64,000 nucleotides of DNA from UBA1141 sp963665155 (GTDB taxonomy: Bacteria > Chloroflexota > Dehalococcoidia > Lucifugimonadales > UBA3495). Where the stretch lies: assembly GCA_963665155.2 (NCBI GenBank), contig CAXXFI010000002.1:1054001-1118000 (forward strand). Reading direction: 5' to 3'. Shown here piece after piece: positions 1 to 8,987 of this stretch (positions within the stretch are counted from its first letter, which is position 1; every line of letters begins with the position of its first letter). The notes under the pieces are model-generated. The model was given only the letters and a program-made list of their open reading frames with translations. It was not told the origin of the DNA and ran no database searches. A program made the position numbers and the translations under genes.

Positions 1-72
1 CAAGCGGAAGTGGACCAGACATTAGGTATAGCAGAAGCGGCATTACAAAGCCTGCGTTAGGCGGCCAACACC

Positions 73-219
73 CTAGTATTACAACGACGGATCACAAAAA
101 AGGGGCCTTGAGCACCTCTTCATGGCTGTTAGGCGCGTTGACAGCTTTGTGGTCTTGCGTTCCGCGAAGCGATTTCTGCCCCAAAAGACCAATTTGAGAA
201 AGCGTCGTTGTAATACTAG
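73..219. mobile_element. miniature inverted-repeat element (139 bp plus CTAG flanks)
   Basis: A perfect 17-base inverted repeat lies at 73-89 and 203-219. The outer four bases of each arm are CTAG, so the structure reads CTAG, then 13-base termini (TATTACAACGACG), a 113-base core, and the mirror end. No transposase is encoded; the weak reading frames inside do not resemble any protein I know. CTAG at both ends could be a target-site duplication, as in IS elements that duplicate four bases. The right CTAG is shared with the adjoining 171-bp element. The repeat is seen directly; calling it a MITE is inference. Confidence 0.6.
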
Positions 220-394
220 AGGTCTGGCCGGAAAGCCATTGGCCGGGTTTCGCGCTACGCCAAGCAGACGTATTCCAGTCTTATACGGTATAATAGTATA
301 TGTAATACGTTTCAATAACCAACTGTTACTTCGATAATCGACGTTAAGAAAACGACGGCTTGGGGAGAATCGGGGTTTCCGTCCGAGTTTCTAG
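216..394. mobile_element. 171-bp miniature element, copy A (CTAG-flanked)
   Basis: This stretch is repeated at 35811-35989 with a single mismatch (g at 287, a at 35882). Identity begins and ends at CTAG; outside these limits the flanks are unrelated apart from one chance base. The element proper (220-390) has only weak terminal similarity: GGCCGGAAAGCC near one end against GGACGGAAACCC inverted near the other. It carries an AT-rich patch with a TATAAT hexamer at 289-294. It codes for nothing recognisable. Copy B shows that the element inserts at CTAG and duplicates it, which supports a non-autonomous mobile element. Confidence 0.8.
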
Positions 395-429
395 GGTGGA
401 AGCAACTCGGCTTCCATAGCCAGCAAGCA

Positions 430-470
430 AATTAAAGGGCGTCCCGGCTGTGTCGGGGCGCCCTTTAATT
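430..470 (-). terminator. hairpin terminator downstream of sodN
   Basis: Arms at 430-445 and 455-470 (AATTAAAGGGCG paired with its complement) form a long GC-centred stem ending in an A/T-rich base, typical of an intrinsic terminator. It lies just past the leftward sodN stop codon. The symmetric A/T ends mean it could work in both directions. Confidence 0.7.
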
Positions 471-512
471 AATCAGTGGCATAATAGGTTGCCCAAAAGT
501 ACGGTTTGCTGG

Positions 513-986
513 CTAGGCCCCGTACCTGGCTGCGGCGTTGGGGTCGCTATAGGTCACGTTCTTGGTAGCCCAGAACGCCGTGGCGATTGTGTCTACGGTC
601 GCTACCAGTTCTTCGCAGGCAGCCATGTCGATATTCTGCTTGCAGCGTCCGGCCAGCTTAATAGCTGCGTTGAAGCTAGCGTGCACGTCGAAATCCGCCG
701 GGGTGTTTGGCCAGGCGTAGTCGGCCCAAAGGATGCTCAATTCCTTTTTGCATATCTCGGCGTGCTGTTCTTTAACCGTCACATATCGGGCGATCTTGTT
801 GACATAGTCTTGGCGAGCGGCACCAACTACATCGGGCGCGGGCGACTCCAACGCTTGAATCCGCAACACCATTTTTTGCACCGTCTGCGCCGCTATCTTG
901 GCGGATATGGGGTCATATATCCCGCAGGGAATATCGCAGTGGGCTTCAGCCTTTCGCGAAATAATCAATCCTAGTGGATTAAACAT
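513..986 (-). CDS. sodN: nickel superoxide dismutase
   Basis: Ni-containing superoxide dismutase, converting superoxide to peroxide and oxygen. The diagnostic nickel hook HCDIPCGIYDP follows a short leader, matching the family consensus HCDLPCGVYDP. After removal of the leader, His1, Cys2 and Cys6 would bind nickel. The rest (about 140 residues, ending in an FWATKN-like helix) fits the four-helix family fold. The chosen ATG at 986 follows a GAGGAG ribosome site and gives a 15-residue propeptide (MFNPLGLIISRKAEA). A longer frame starting at 1100 has no such site. Ni-SODs need a peptidase (SodX) to expose His1; none is adjacent here, so it must be elsewhere or replaced. Transcribed leftward into a clear terminator. 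Confidence 0.93.
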   Translation of the reverse strand: MFNPLGLIISRKAEAHCDIPCGIYDPISAKIAAQTVQKMVLRIQALESPAPDVVGAARQDYVNKIARYVTVKEQHAEICKKELSILWADYAWPNTPADFDVHASFNAAIKLAGRCKQNIDMAACEELVATVDTIATAFWATKNVTYSDPNAAARYGA

Positions 987-1580
987 TGGTCTTCTCCTCG
1001 CTGGTAATTTCTTGGGTGATTTCTCGGGTAATCTTTCGTTGGTAAAATATGGGCTGGTAAAGTCTTGTTTCCAATATGAGGGATAGGCACCAGAGTACAA
1101 GAAAATATACGGGTTATCAAGTCCTCATGCCACGCCTATCTTGGGACGATTGCGCAGCCCGTGCCGGTATTTACCGGTATTTAGTCGAAGCGCAATTCGA
1201 ATAAGCCAGTCGCATAATATTGAGGCCCGGTATCTATCATCCATATCGTCTTGAAACCGCCGACAGAGGCCGCTTATAATGTGCCGAGATTTCCACGAGA
1301 CTTCCACGAAATTTTCGGTAGACTCCCCGGACTCCGCCACCGGAAATTCGTTCCCACTGCTGGTCGGTTCGCAGCGACAAAATCCCGATAGCCCCTTTGT
1401 TGCGATGTTATTTTGTAGCTGTGTCCTTCCGGTATAAACTTCAGATTCAGCCCGCCAGTTGAGTTCAAAGACTCGTTTCATATACTCATTGCAATACCCG
1501 GCAATTGGGCACATTTCACCCTTTGCATGTGATATTGTCCGTTATGCCGGATGGACTAAACCAGAATCAGGAGGATCAAC
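987..1580. other. intergenic region between sodN and ilvD
   Basis: Divergent upstream region. It contains the sodN leader and, on the minus strand, a 129-codon frame (1125-1514) with no recognisable domain, which I regard as unsupported. The ilvD ribosome site (AGGAGG) is at about 1569-1574. No RNA gene or repeat was seen. Confidence 0.4.
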
Positions 1581-3272
1581 GTGACTACCGCCACTGACAA
1601 GAATCTTAAAATGAAACACCGGAGCCGGGAGATCACCGAAGGACCGGACCGGGCTCCCGCTCGCTCCTACCTCTGGGCCATGGGGCTGAACCAAGAAGAT
1701 ATGGACAAACCCTTCGTCGCTATAGCCAACCTGGCCAGCGACGTGACTCCTTGCAACGTCCACTTGGACCGGTTCGCTCAAGCAGCCAAAGAGGGCATCC
1801 GCCAAGCCGAGGGGACGCCCTTCGAGTTTGGCACCATTACCGTCAGCGACGGGATATCGATGGGCACCGAGGGTATGAAGGCGTCCCTCGTCAGTCGCGA
1901 GGTCATTGCAGATTCCATAGAAGTGGTGGCATTCGGTGAGCGCATGGACGCTTTGATTGCCATCGCCGGTTGCGACAAAAACATGCCCGGCTGCTTGATG
2001 GCCATGGCTCGACTGAACATACCGGCTATCTTCGTTTACGGCGGGGCCATCATGCCTGGGCAGTACCAAGGCCGGGACGTGAATGTCCAGGACGTGTTCG
2101 AGGCTGTAGGAGCTTACGCCAAGGGCGATGTGACCCTGGAAGAACTCAGGGCCTTGGAGTGCCGGGCCTGTCCTGGTGAAGGCTCCTGCGCAGGACTCTT
2201 TACGGCCAACACCATGTCCACCGCCATCGAAGCCATGGGCATGTCCCTGCCGGGAGACGCATCAATTCCGGGCGCCGATCCCCGCCGCGTGGACCACGCC
2301 CGCCTATCAGGTCAGACGCTGCTGCGGCTCTTGGAAGATGACGTGCGCCCTCGGGACATACTCACCAAGCAGGCCTTCGAAAATGCTATCACGGTGGCTG
2401 TGTCCATGGGCGGCTCAACCAACTTGGTGCTTCACCTGATAGCCATCGCCAAAGAGGCTGGCGTCAGTCTCAACATGGCGGACTTTGACCGCATCAGCAA
2501 CAATACGCCTTATATCGCTGATATGAAGCCGGCTGGCCGTTACGTGATGGCCGATTTGGACCGTTACGGCGGCGTATCCCTGGTCATGAAACGGCTGCTG
2601 GGGGCTGGCCTGCTCCACGGCGACGCCATGACCGTCACCGGCAAGACGTTGCGAGAGAACGTTGAGGCTATGGAGACAGTGGAAGACCAACCCGTGATCT
2701 ATCAAATAGATGCGCCTCGCAGCCCCACCGGCGGTCTGGCCATTGTTTACGGCAACCTTGCCCCCGAGGGGTCGGTAATCAAGGTGGCAGGACACCAACA
2801 AAAGGTATTTGAAGGGCCAGCCCGGGTGTTTGACGAAGAGCAACTGGCGTTCCAAGCGGTACAGCGGCAGGACATCAAGGCTGGCGACATTGTGGTCATT
2901 CGGTACGAAGGCCCCAAGGGCGGCCCCGGCATGCGGGAGATGCTGGCGGTAACGAGTGCCATAATGGGCCAGGGACTGGGCGAAGATGTGGCCCTGATAA
3001 CTGATGGGCGTTTTTCCGGTGCAAGCCACGGTCCGATGCTGGGGCATATAGCCCCGGAGGCAGCAGTGGGTGGCCCCATAGCCTTGGTTGAAGAGGGCGA
3101 CATGATCACCCTGGACATACCTGGGCGCCGTTTGGACGTTAAGCTGACAGAAGAGGAATTAACCGATCGCAAATCCCGCTGGACACCCAAGGAACCCAAC
3201 TACACCACCGGGGTCTTGGCCAAGTACGCCAAGCTGGTCTCATCGGCATCGGAAGGGGCGGTGACCGGGTAA
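1581..3272 (+). CDS. ilvD: dihydroxy-acid dehydratase
   Basis: Fourth enzyme of valine/isoleucine synthesis, dehydrating 2,3-dihydroxy-3-methylvalerate and its homologue to the 2-keto acids. It is an iron-sulfur, Mg-dependent cytosolic enzyme. At 563 residues it has the normal length. Visible signatures are TPCN near residue 56, CDKNMPG at 131-137, and CPGEGSCAG near 197-205, which supply the cluster cysteines and the family signature. The C-terminal IlvD/Edd half includes GGPGMREM and TDGRFSG motifs. The start is GTG, chosen because an AGGAGG site precedes it at the right spacing and the N-terminus aligns with relatives. No other ilv gene is adjacent. Confidence 0.97.
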   Translation: MTTATDKNLKMKHRSREITEGPDRAPARSYLWAMGLNQEDMDKPFVAIANLASDVTPCNVHLDRFAQAAKEGIRQAEGTPFEFGTITVSDGISMGTEGMKASLVSREVIADSIEVVAFGERMDALIAIAGCDKNMPGCLMAMARLNIPAIFVYGGAIMPGQYQGRDVNVQDVFEAVGAYAKGDVTLEELRALECRACPGEGSCAGLFTANTMSTAIEAMGMSLPGDASIPGADPRRVDHARLSGQTLLRLLEDDVRPRDILTKQAFENAITVAVSMGGSTNLVLHLIAIAKEAGVSLNMADFDRISNNTPYIADMKPAGRYVMADLDRYGGVSLVMKRLLGAGLLHGDAMTVTGKTLRENVEAMETVEDQPVIYQIDAPRSPTGGLAIVYGNLAPEGSVIKVAGHQQKVFEGPARVFDEEQLAFQAVQRQDIKAGDIVVIRYEGPKGGPGMREMLAVTSAIMGQGLGEDVALITDGRFSGASHGPMLGHIAPEAAVGGPIALVEEGDMITLDIPGRRLDVKLTEEELTDRKSRWTPKEPNYTTGVLAKYAKLVSSASEGAVTG

Positions 3273-3908
3273 GTTACCGGTCAGCATTCAGCTCATGAAT
3301 TGGTGGTAGCTAATCGGTGGTTGCCAGACTGATCGAAGGATTGGGTTGTGGCGTTCTGGATATACGAAAACTGGAGAGCAAAAGGGAATCAGGCGAGAAT
3401 TCATCGAGACTCCTGCTCCTATTGCAATTATGGGCAGGGAAAGTCTGATGGGAGCTACAGCCGAAAAAACGCCACATAGCATGGACCGTTTGAGGGCCTA
3501 GCTGAGGTTCGCTCTTTCGGCGGATTTATACGCAGGTCGCCGAAGATAGAGGAATGCCGCCGTTGTCTCTAGTGAAGGTAACTTAGGTCATGGGATTAAT
3601 TGTCGGACCACTCAAATCCAGTCGAAATGTGGGTTTTCCTCGTTAAGAATATTTAAGGGTTACCCTGAACCAATAGTTCGTGTCAGATTGATCAACATTT
3701 CTTTGCTAAAAATGGTGCTGAGGATTGTTGGCCACTCCGGCGTTCGAGACATGCTCGAAACAGCACCGAGGGAGGTCATCAGGCGGCAACGAATAGAGGG
3801 GTTGCGGCGCTCCTTGGGGAGCACATATCTCAGTTTGACTCCAGAAGAGTTGTTTATACTTCGCCGCCAAAGCTGATGGCTGACCGCTGATAGCTATAGG
3901 ACTAATCA
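3273..3908. other. intergenic region before tldD
   Basis: 636 bases without a convincing gene. A 62-codon frame at 3688-3876 has no recognisable motif. The last 30 bases contain TGGCTGACCGCTGATA (3877-3892), which recurs 5' of lysA at 38904-38919. Confidence 0.35.
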
Positions 3909-5471
3909 ATGCCCCAAGCAGTAACAATAGACATTCTGGACCGTATGCGACCAAACCTGGCTTCCCTCATTCAGGAGAAAGCCAAAGGCCTGGCTGGCAT
4001 GCGCTATTGTGACCTTCGCATTTCGGTACGGGAGGAAAAGGGTGCTGTGGCCGAGAACGGCAGCGAAAAAGCCAGCGCCGAGGACTACATATTCGACTTC
4101 GGAGTGCGGGCTATCGCAGGCGCCCGGATGAGCGCCGCTGGTTACTTCGGCCAGATTTTAGGCGCAGCCGACGCCGCAAACATAGAGAACGTGGTCTGGC
4201 AGGGAATACGCCAAGCCCACCAGCGGGCCCGGTCCAGCGCTCGCATGAAAGGGGTAACCCGGGGTCGCTTCGGTGCGTTGGGGGAAAGCATAGTCGGAAC
4301 CAACCTTGCTCCCATCGCGGTAGCCCAAGACAATGTTCCGGCGATTTATAGCCAAGACCCCAGGGACGTGCCAATCGCCGAGACAGTCAAGATGGCCGTT
4401 GAAGGGTGCAAAGCCCTGCAGAGCGGCAGCGTGGTGTATGCCGCGGCTTCAGCCAGTACCTTCCTGCTCCGGGAGCTTTTCCTGAGTTCCGATGGAGCGG
4501 ACATCGACCAGAGCTTCGCCCAGACCGAAGGTTTCGCCATCGCAATCTGCGCCGGAGAGCACGGGAACTTTGAGCTCTACGACTTTACCGGCCACCAACG
4601 CGGTTGGGAGGTACTGTCCGAAGGCTACGAGAGCGGGCCCATAGTTCTGCCACGGTTCATAGACTTTTGCACCAAGCTGGGATCCGACGCTGCTGAAATT
4701 GCCGATGCTCCCCCATTAAAGCCACCGGAAAAAGAAGTGACCATAGTCACCAACCCTCACTTCAACACTCTGTTGATTCACGAGGTTGTGGGGCATCCGT
4801 CGGAGCTCGACCGGGCGTTGAAGTACGAGACAGCATACGCCGGTCGTTCCTGGTTTCTCAAGAACTTGCAGGAAAACCAGGTGGGCCAACAAATAGCGTC
4901 GCCCCTTGTGACCGCTTTTTCCGATCCCTTGATGGAAGGTTACGGCTCGTTCAAATACGACCACGAAGGCACTCCGGCTAGGCGGGCCCACATCATACGG
5001 GATGGAGTGCTGGAAGAGTTTCTGAACAACCGCCAGACGGCAGCCACAATGGGAGTGGAACCCAACGGTTCGGCTAGGGCCACCGACTCCCACTTGGTGC
5101 CTCTAATCCGCATGACCAACACGGTGTTCGCAGCGGGAGACCGGGATCCCAAAGACATTATTTCCGAGGTGGAGTCGGGTTACTACATTGACGGTCACCG
5201 TACCCCGTCAATCGCCGAGTCCAGGGAGAACTTCCGAATCACGGCGGTGAAGGTTTACGAGATCAAGAACGGGGAACTGGGCCAGCTTTACCGGGACGGC
5301 GGAATTACGGCAGATTCCCGTGACTACTTCATGTCCATTGACGCCGTGGGTAACGATCTGCGGGTCAATCCCATCCCCAACTGCGGCAAGGGCCAGCCGA
5401 TGCAAGCCAAGCGCATGAGCAACGGAGGCCCAACCATGCGGGGCGTCGCGAGGCTCACCGGGCCAGGGTGA
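3909..5471 (+). CDS. tldD: TldD-family metalloprotease
   Basis: TldD is the catalytic zinc subunit of the heterodimeric TldD/TldE peptidase, which degrades unfolded peptides and trims leader peptides in some bacteria. The HExxxH zinc motif is present as HEVVGH at residues 291-296, in the context LLIHEVVGHPSELD. The C-terminal barrel carries GYYIDGHRTPS and the late conserved stretch CGKGQPMQAKRMSNGG. At 520 residues it is slightly longer than the E. coli protein. The partner TldE-like gene, which lacks the zinc motif, lies 0.8 kb downstream on the same strand, separated by a small ORF and a retropepsin-like gene. The start ATG at 3909 begins a conserved-looking N-terminus; the ribosome site is weak. 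Confidence 0.9.
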   Translation: MPQAVTIDILDRMRPNLASLIQEKAKGLAGMRYCDLRISVREEKGAVAENGSEKASAEDYIFDFGVRAIAGARMSAAGYFGQILGAADAANIENVVWQGIRQAHQRARSSARMKGVTRGRFGALGESIVGTNLAPIAVAQDNVPAIYSQDPRDVPIAETVKMAVEGCKALQSGSVVYAAASASTFLLRELFLSSDGADIDQSFAQTEGFAIAICAGEHGNFELYDFTGHQRGWEVLSEGYESGPIVLPRFIDFCTKLGSDAAEIADAPPLKPPEKEVTIVTNPHFNTLLIHEVVGHPSELDRALKYETAYAGRSWFLKNLQENQVGQQIASPLVTAFSDPLMEGYGSFKYDHEGTPARRAHIIRDGVLEEFLNNRQTAATMGVEPNGSARATDSHLVPLIRMTNTVFAAGDRDPKDIISEVESGYYIDGHRTPSIAESRENFRITAVKVYEIKNGELGQLYRDGGITADSRDYFMSIDAVGNDLRVNPIPNCGKGQPMQAKRMSNGGPTMRGVARLTGPG

Positions 5472-5657
5472 ATGAATTGGTTAGATGACCCTTTGATGGT
5501 CTTTGACGAGGACAGAGGCCAGCGAATTTATTTAAAGGCCGAATCGGAAGGCGCAAATGCCGAAGCTTGGCAGTCCTTCCACTTTGCGAACAGGTTGAAG
5601 CTTGAAAAGGAGGCCTTCTCCATCAGGGGCCTCGTTGACGCGGATTGGCACAATTGA
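5472..5657 (+). CDS. small hypothetical protein after tldD
   Basis: A 61-residue frame whose ATG directly follows the tldD stop codon with no gap, suggesting translational coupling. It is acidic with aromatic residues (MNWLDDPLMVF near the start) and has no signal peptide or membrane segment. I do not recognise a family. Position and strand in the tldD-tldE run are the only support. Confidence 0.4.
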   Translation: MNWLDDPLMVFDEDRGQRIYLKAESEGANAEAWQSFHFANRLKLEKEAFSIRGLVDADWHN

Positions 5658-5794
5658 TTTCTCGGTTCAAAAATCTTAGGTAGGATTTGACTGAGGTAAT
5701 CGTGTAATGCCGGGGGTATAATTTATATGCCTTCAGGGTGAATATCGAACTTGAAGAGATCGGAACAACTTCGGCTGCCAACAGGGAGATAATC

Positions 5795-6151
5795 ATGGGA
5801 ACATTTTCAGTGGATATCGAGATTGGGAATCCCGAAGGTACGCGATTTGAATCAGTTAACGCATTAGTGGATACGGGCGCAAGCTATACTTCAGATCCGG
5901 CTACTGTGCTTCAAGAGTTGGGTGTGTCAGTCCGCGACCGAGTCACGTTTATCCTCGCTGATGGCCGGCGCATTCTCCGGAACGTGGGCCGGACTTGGAT
6001 TCGCATAGATGGAAAATCTGAAATTACTTTAGTTGTGTTTGGCGACGAAGACGCTGAGCCACTGCTAGGGGCTTATTCCCTTCAAGGATTATTGTTGGGC
6101 CTGGAATCACCCAACGAGCGGCTTGTCCCGGTTCCCGGATTGCTGCTGTAG
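5795..6151 (+). CDS. retropepsin-like aspartic protease domain protein
   Basis: A small protein (118 residues from the chosen ATG) with one clan AA aspartic protease fold. The active-site motif is ALVDTGASYT, followed by an ADGR turn and a hydrophobic beta-strand pattern ending in LLGAYSLQGLLL, the expected second half with its flexible GA. Single-domain proteases of this type act as homodimers. The ATG at 5795 is preceded by AGGGAG; an upstream in-frame GTG at 5738 would add 19 residues without a good ribosome site. It sits between tldD and the tldE-like gene, so a role in the same peptide-processing pathway is possible but inferred only from position. Confidence 0.75.
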   Translation: MGTFSVDIEIGNPEGTRFESVNALVDTGASYTSDPATVLQELGVSVRDRVTFILADGRRILRNVGRTWIRIDGKSEITLVVFGDEDAEPLLGAYSLQGLLLGLESPNERLVPVPGLLL

Positions 6152-6298
6152 TACAGGTCATCAAACCACGAATCCACTCCCAACCCGTCGGCCTGCCATT
6201 TACGTTGCGCCGTTTAATTGGACGAAGTCTAGCAACGGATTCACGACAGGCTAATTGACCCGTCAACTCAGAAAATCATTAATTGGGAGCACTAATAG

Positions 6299-7894
6299 AT
6301 GCTGCCTATCTCCAAACTTCGTACCGCAGCCAGGGAAGCATTGGCCTATGTCAGGGCTCAGGCCGACGTTGCGCAAGCCGAGGTGTTTGCCTCCGCCAAT
6401 ACCAACCTGACCGTACGGATCAATTATACTTCGCACATTCCCAGTAACGGCGTCGAGGAGCCAAAGTCCGTAGAGTCCTTCGGCATGGGCTTGAGGGTGG
6501 CTTTCCACCCTTCGTCCACCGGCTCAGCGGGTAGGTCCGGCAGCGGCGTGACCACCGGGTATGGCAGTGAGCCCACAGACCTGTCCTTGGACGGTGTGCG
6601 CCGGGCTTTGGACAAAGCACGGGCCGGAGCAGTTCTAGACGCCGAATTCGTTTCTTTGCCCAAACCGCTGAACAAGCGCTCGGGGCTAGTGACCAATACT
6701 CACGACCCCGCCATCATGCAACTAAACAATCCAGGCTTACTTAAAGTCGGCTGGCAGATGTTGGACCAAGGACTGCAGGTGTTCAGCACGTCGGAAGACT
6801 TGTTGAATTTGGCTGGGTCTCAACAGCGCTTGCCGGAACTGGGTCTGATTCTTGGCGGCGACCTAGTCTTGCTACAACAGCGGATGGCCATTGCCTCAAC
6901 CCACATGCCCCGGGTGCAAACCGACGAGACCACGCTGGCCATGTCCTTTGCCACCGCAATGGTAGAATCTCAAAACTCCAAGGGCAGCGGATGGTCGGTG
7001 AGCAATAAATTGGCTGGCTTTGACGGCGAGTCAGCAGCCGAGGCGGCCCGCAACGCAATAAACTCCATGGGCGGTCAGCGGGTGCCCAGCGGCAACTACC
7101 GGGTCATTCTGGGGCCCCAAGCATTGGCGGAAATCCTGGAATGGATCCTGCTGCCCGGCCTCCAATTGGACATGTTCCACGCCGAAGCCTCACCCTTTAT
7201 GGGTCGATTGGGACAGCAGATAGCGTCACAGCTACTGAACATCTACGATGATGGCGCCGCTCCGGGATTGGCTGGCTCCAAGGCCATCACCGACGAGGGT
7301 CTTCCCACCGGGAGGACCGACCTGATTAAGGCCGGTGTGTTCACCGGTTTGATGTCCGACTATTACGGCTTCCAGCGAATTTTGAACGACCCTAAGGGAA
7401 AATCCAAGCTGGGTGTCGAACCCTCCAAATCAATGGAGGCTATAATCCCCCGCAACGGTTTTCGGCCCGCCAACGGAGGCGGTCGGGATTTCAACTCGCC
7501 GCCTTCCACTACGCCCACCAATCTGGTCGTAGAGGGTTCCACCCGCTCCAATCATCGTGAGCTATTACGCATGGTGGGCGACGGCATTTACATCGGTCGC
7601 ATCTGGTACACCTATCCGGTCAACGGCATTACGGCTGGTGACTTCAGCGGCACCTTGATTGGCGATTCCTACATCATCAAGGATGGACGGCTGTCCGCGC
7701 CTGTGCAGCCCAACACGTTACGTATGAACGACAACGTGCTCAGGGTAATCAATAACATTCTAGGCATAGGGTCGGAACCCCGAGGCACAGTCCGCTGGGC
7801 GTCGGACCAGATAACCTGGGCACCGGAAGTGGCTGTGGACGATTTTTGCTTGGAAGAGATTAGCGGGTCTATCGAGACGGTCTACCAACGTTAA
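6299..7894 (+). CDS. TldE/PmbA-like subunit
   Basis: Partner subunit of the TldD/TldE metalloprotease. The 531-residue protein shares the overall TldD/PmbA layout (N-terminal alpha/beta domain, C-terminal barrel with GLPTGRTDLIKAGVF and YTYPVNGITAGDFSG) but has no HExxxH motif. In known complexes this subunit is non-catalytic and shapes the substrate tunnel. A GGGAG site precedes the ATG. It is co-directional with tldD but 147 bases from the preceding retropepsin-like gene, so co-transcription is plausible but not certain. Confidence 0.85.
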   Translation: MLPISKLRTAAREALAYVRAQADVAQAEVFASANTNLTVRINYTSHIPSNGVEEPKSVESFGMGLRVAFHPSSTGSAGRSGSGVTTGYGSEPTDLSLDGVRRALDKARAGAVLDAEFVSLPKPLNKRSGLVTNTHDPAIMQLNNPGLLKVGWQMLDQGLQVFSTSEDLLNLAGSQQRLPELGLILGGDLVLLQQRMAIASTHMPRVQTDETTLAMSFATAMVESQNSKGSGWSVSNKLAGFDGESAAEAARNAINSMGGQRVPSGNYRVILGPQALAEILEWILLPGLQLDMFHAEASPFMGRLGQQIASQLLNIYDDGAAPGLAGSKAITDEGLPTGRTDLIKAGVFTGLMSDYYGFQRILNDPKGKSKLGVEPSKSMEAIIPRNGFRPANGGGRDFNSPPSTTPTNLVVEGSTRSNHRELLRMVGDGIYIGRIWYTYPVNGITAGDFSGTLIGDSYIIKDGRLSAPVQPNTLRMNDNVLRVINNILGIGSEPRGTVRWASDQITWAPEVAVDDFCLEEISGSIETVYQR

Positions 7895-8092
7895 TTTTGG
7901 CGGGAGTTGCTTCCTCCGGGGAACACCGAGTACAACCGCAAAGAAACGGGATTAGATATTCTCCTGGCTCGCACTCTGCGGTGAGTATTGTCGGACGCTC
8001 CCAAGCGTTTGCCTAGACTACAACAACAGCCAGCTTCACTCAAAGATAATACAATCCAGCTTCGACAACAGCTTGGACAGAGGAAGTGGGAA

Positions 8093-8896
8093 ATGACCTC
8101 CGACACTATTTCGTTCAAACTATCCGGCAGCGTGGCGACGATCACACTTAACCGGCCCGAGGCTCGAAATTCGCTGACCCCTCAGATGATTTCCGACTTG
8201 GGCGATGCTGTGGAATCCTGCGCCGCCGGAGAGGTACGAGCCGTCCTGCTCACCGGATCGGGCGACTCATTCTGCGCTGGGGCCGACCTGAAAGGCCTCG
8301 TAGAGCGGCTGAACAAAGACGGTGCCCAGGCATTGTCCGAGGAAATAGGCCATGTCGCCGGAACTTTGCACGACCGAGTGGTCTTGCCCTTGCTCCGGTT
8401 GAAGAAGCCGGTGATCGGGGCCATAAACGGTGTGGCGGCCGGAGCCGGGTTCAGCCTTATGCTGGCCTGCGACCTGCGCATCGCTTCCAGCAGCGCCAGA
8501 TTTCTAATGGCTTACGGCAACATTGGCGCTACCGCCGACGGAGGTTCCACCTATTTACTGCCCAGGATCGTCGGCGCAGCAAAAGCGATGGAGCTTTACC
8601 TGGCCAGCCAACCTATGAGCGCCGACATAGCCCTGGAAATGGGCTTGATTACCCAGGTATGCGATAAAGAGGCTTTGCCCCAACACGCCCTTGAAACGGC
8701 CATGAGGCTGGCTCAAGGCCCCACCGTCGCCTATGGACGGGTTAAAGAGTTGTTCCTAAATTCTTGGGACAACACGGTAGAGGCGCAACTGGCCGCCGAA
8801 ACTCAAGCCTTCGTGGACATCAGCCTGACTCGCGACCTCCAGGAAGGGGTCAAGGCCTTCACGGAAAAGCGCCAACCCTGGTTCCAGGGGCTTTAA
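8093..8896 (+). CDS. enoyl-CoA hydratase/isomerase family protein
   Basis: Crotonase-fold enzyme, likely hydrating or isomerising an enoyl-CoA. The crotonase N-terminus (a beta-strand, then LNRPEARNSLTPQM) and the oxyanion-hole loops are visible: FCAGADLKG and NGVAAGAGFSLMLACD. The position that carries a catalytic acid in true hydratases lies in the GNIGATADGGSTYLLPR segment. The 267-residue length from the ATG at 8093 is normal, and GAGGAAG precedes that ATG. The longer frame from 7988 would add 35 non-conserved residues. Substrate cannot be assigned. Follows the tldE-like gene after a 198-base gap. Confidence 0.9.
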   Translation: MTSDTISFKLSGSVATITLNRPEARNSLTPQMISDLGDAVESCAAGEVRAVLLTGSGDSFCAGADLKGLVERLNKDGAQALSEEIGHVAGTLHDRVVLPLLRLKKPVIGAINGVAAGAGFSLMLACDLRIASSSARFLMAYGNIGATADGGSTYLLPRIVGAAKAMELYLASQPMSADIALEMGLITQVCDKEALPQHALETAMRLAQGPTVAYGRVKELFLNSWDNTVEAQLAAETQAFVDISLTRDLQEGVKAFTEKRQPWFQGL

Positions 8897-8987
8897 TCCT
8901 GGGCGGAAAACTCCACCCCCGCTTTGTTTTACCGTAAATTGCTAACTTGCCTCTGTCTGCTTACCCTTTTAGAATGCGTGTCACGAT

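Noticed and set aside
122..337. 71-codon frame across the two miniature elements
   Set aside because: It bridges two different elements; only the second part recurs at 35.8 kb. Not a conserved protein.
450..974. 174-codon plus-strand frame opposite sodN
   Set aside because: It lies on the opposite strand of the clear Ni-SOD gene, and no known domain is seen.
1125..1514. 129-codon minus-strand frame between sodN and ilvD
   Set aside because: No recognisable motif, no good ribosome site and odd residue composition. Treated as non-coding.
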